From NCBI GenBank assembly GCA_018656255.1, contig JABHYI010000153.1:1-24124 (forward strand): a stretch of 24,124 nucleotides of DNA, given 5' to 3'. The notes below the pieces were generated by a model. The model was not told the DNA's origin and did no database searches. It worked only from the letters and a program-made list of their open reading frames with translations. Position numbers and translations under genes: made by a program. The first letter of the stretch is position 1, and each line of letters starts with the position of its first letter. This document shows, one piece after another, positions 23,780-24,124 of the stretch. This DNA comes from Bacteroidota bacterium. GTDB lineage: Bacteria > Bacteroidota > Bacteroidia > Flavobacteriales > Flavobacteriaceae.

Positions 23780-24124
23780 ATGAGCTTTGAGCACCTTTAT
23801 GCATTTCTTGCCGCCCTTGGGCAAAACAACTCCAAAGATTGGATGGACTCCAACCGAAAGCAATATCATAGGGTTCGAGACTTTTATATTGCTTGGTTAG
23901 ATGCTATGAATCAAGAATTAGCAGCCATTGATCCAGACTATTTTGATACCCCCGGTAAAAAAGCCATTAACCGCATTAATAATAATTTGATGTTTCAGCC
24001 ATCAAGGCCGGTATATAAAAATCATTTTGGTGCTGGTTTAGATCAAATAAGCAAACAAGGAGATTTTTACATTCACATTGGCGAGAAAGAAAACTTTATT
24101 GGTGGAGGATACTGGCACCCTAGT
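23780..24124 (+). CDS. DUF2461 family protein (partial, cut by window end)
   Basis: The first 115 codons are present and the frame stays open to the edge. The sequence matches the DUF2461 (TIGR02453) family: an N-terminal helical stretch with NNSKDWMDSNRKQYHRVR, then FQPSRPVYKNHFGAGLD, and GGGYWHP at the end of the window. The family is widespread and has no established biochemical function. It starts 11 nt after the LexA-like gene on the same strand, so it is likely co-transcribed and may be under the same operators. Confidence 0.88.
   Translation, partial: MSFEHLYAFLAALGQNNSKDWMDSNRKQYHRVRDFYIAWLDAMNQELAAIDPDYFDTPGKKAINRINNNLMFQPSRPVYKNHFGAGLDQISKQGDFYIHIGEKENFIGGGYWHPS

Noticed and set aside
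22998..24124. Prophage remnant suggested by a CI/LexA-type regulator
   Set aside because: No integrase, other phage genes or attachment-site repeats are seen. The next gene is a chromosomal DUF2461 family member.

Overview
The window looks like chromosomal DNA of a flavobacterium (Bacteroidota, probably Flavobacteriaceae; genus not determined). The DNA is AT-rich. Several genes are preceded a short way upstream by a Bacteroidetes-type -7 element (TAnnTTTG or a close variant) and have little or no Shine-Dalgarno signal. The protein set is typical of the group: Gram-negative lipid A and rod-shape genes, a TonB-dependent receptor with an N-terminal carboxypeptidase-regulatory-like domain, and a HYC_CC_PP-type protein. 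I found no tRNA, rRNA, CRISPR array, insertion sequence or phage gene.

Layout. 1-590: a perfect terminator hairpin, then a secreted thioredoxin-fold protein. 594-4941 (minus strand): surE, a small membrane protein, lpxB and a ComEC-type channel. 5102-8474 (plus): a C-terminal processing protease with its terminator, then an OppC-like ABC permease. 8481-14072 (minus): the complete mreB-mreC-mreD-mrdA-rodA rod-shape operon, preceded on the same strand by purH (14137-15669). 15979-17235 (plus): a MacB/FtsX-type permease with no ATPase gene beside it. 17240-17695 (minus): a GAF-domain protein resembling free methionine-(R)-sulfoxide reductase. 17817-22249 (plus): a metal-handling cassette. 22315-24124: a small membrane protein, a small repeat-bearing lipoprotein (minus), a LexA-like HTH/S24 regulator, and the start of a DUF2461 gene that runs off the window.

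How the genes work together. mreBCD, mrdA and rodA encode the elongasome: the MreB filament, its membrane partners, and the PBP2/RodA synthase pair. The 17.8-22.2 kb cassette encodes a DUF3347 lipoprotein, a Cys-rich exported protein, an HMA domain joined to a MauE-like membrane domain, a TonB-dependent receptor whose only two cysteines form a CC pair in the plug region, and an exported CMMC HMA protein. It reads like a chain of thiol ligands running from outer membrane to inner membrane, most likely for copper. No P-type ATPase or RND pump lies in the window.

The two most distinctive signals are that cassette, in which adjacent-cysteine (CC) motifs recur in three different exported proteins, and the promoter of the LexA-like regulator. 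That promoter carries three copies of the 12-mer TGGAWRWWTTCC, the last overlapping its -33 element. Most of the rest is ordinary core genome.
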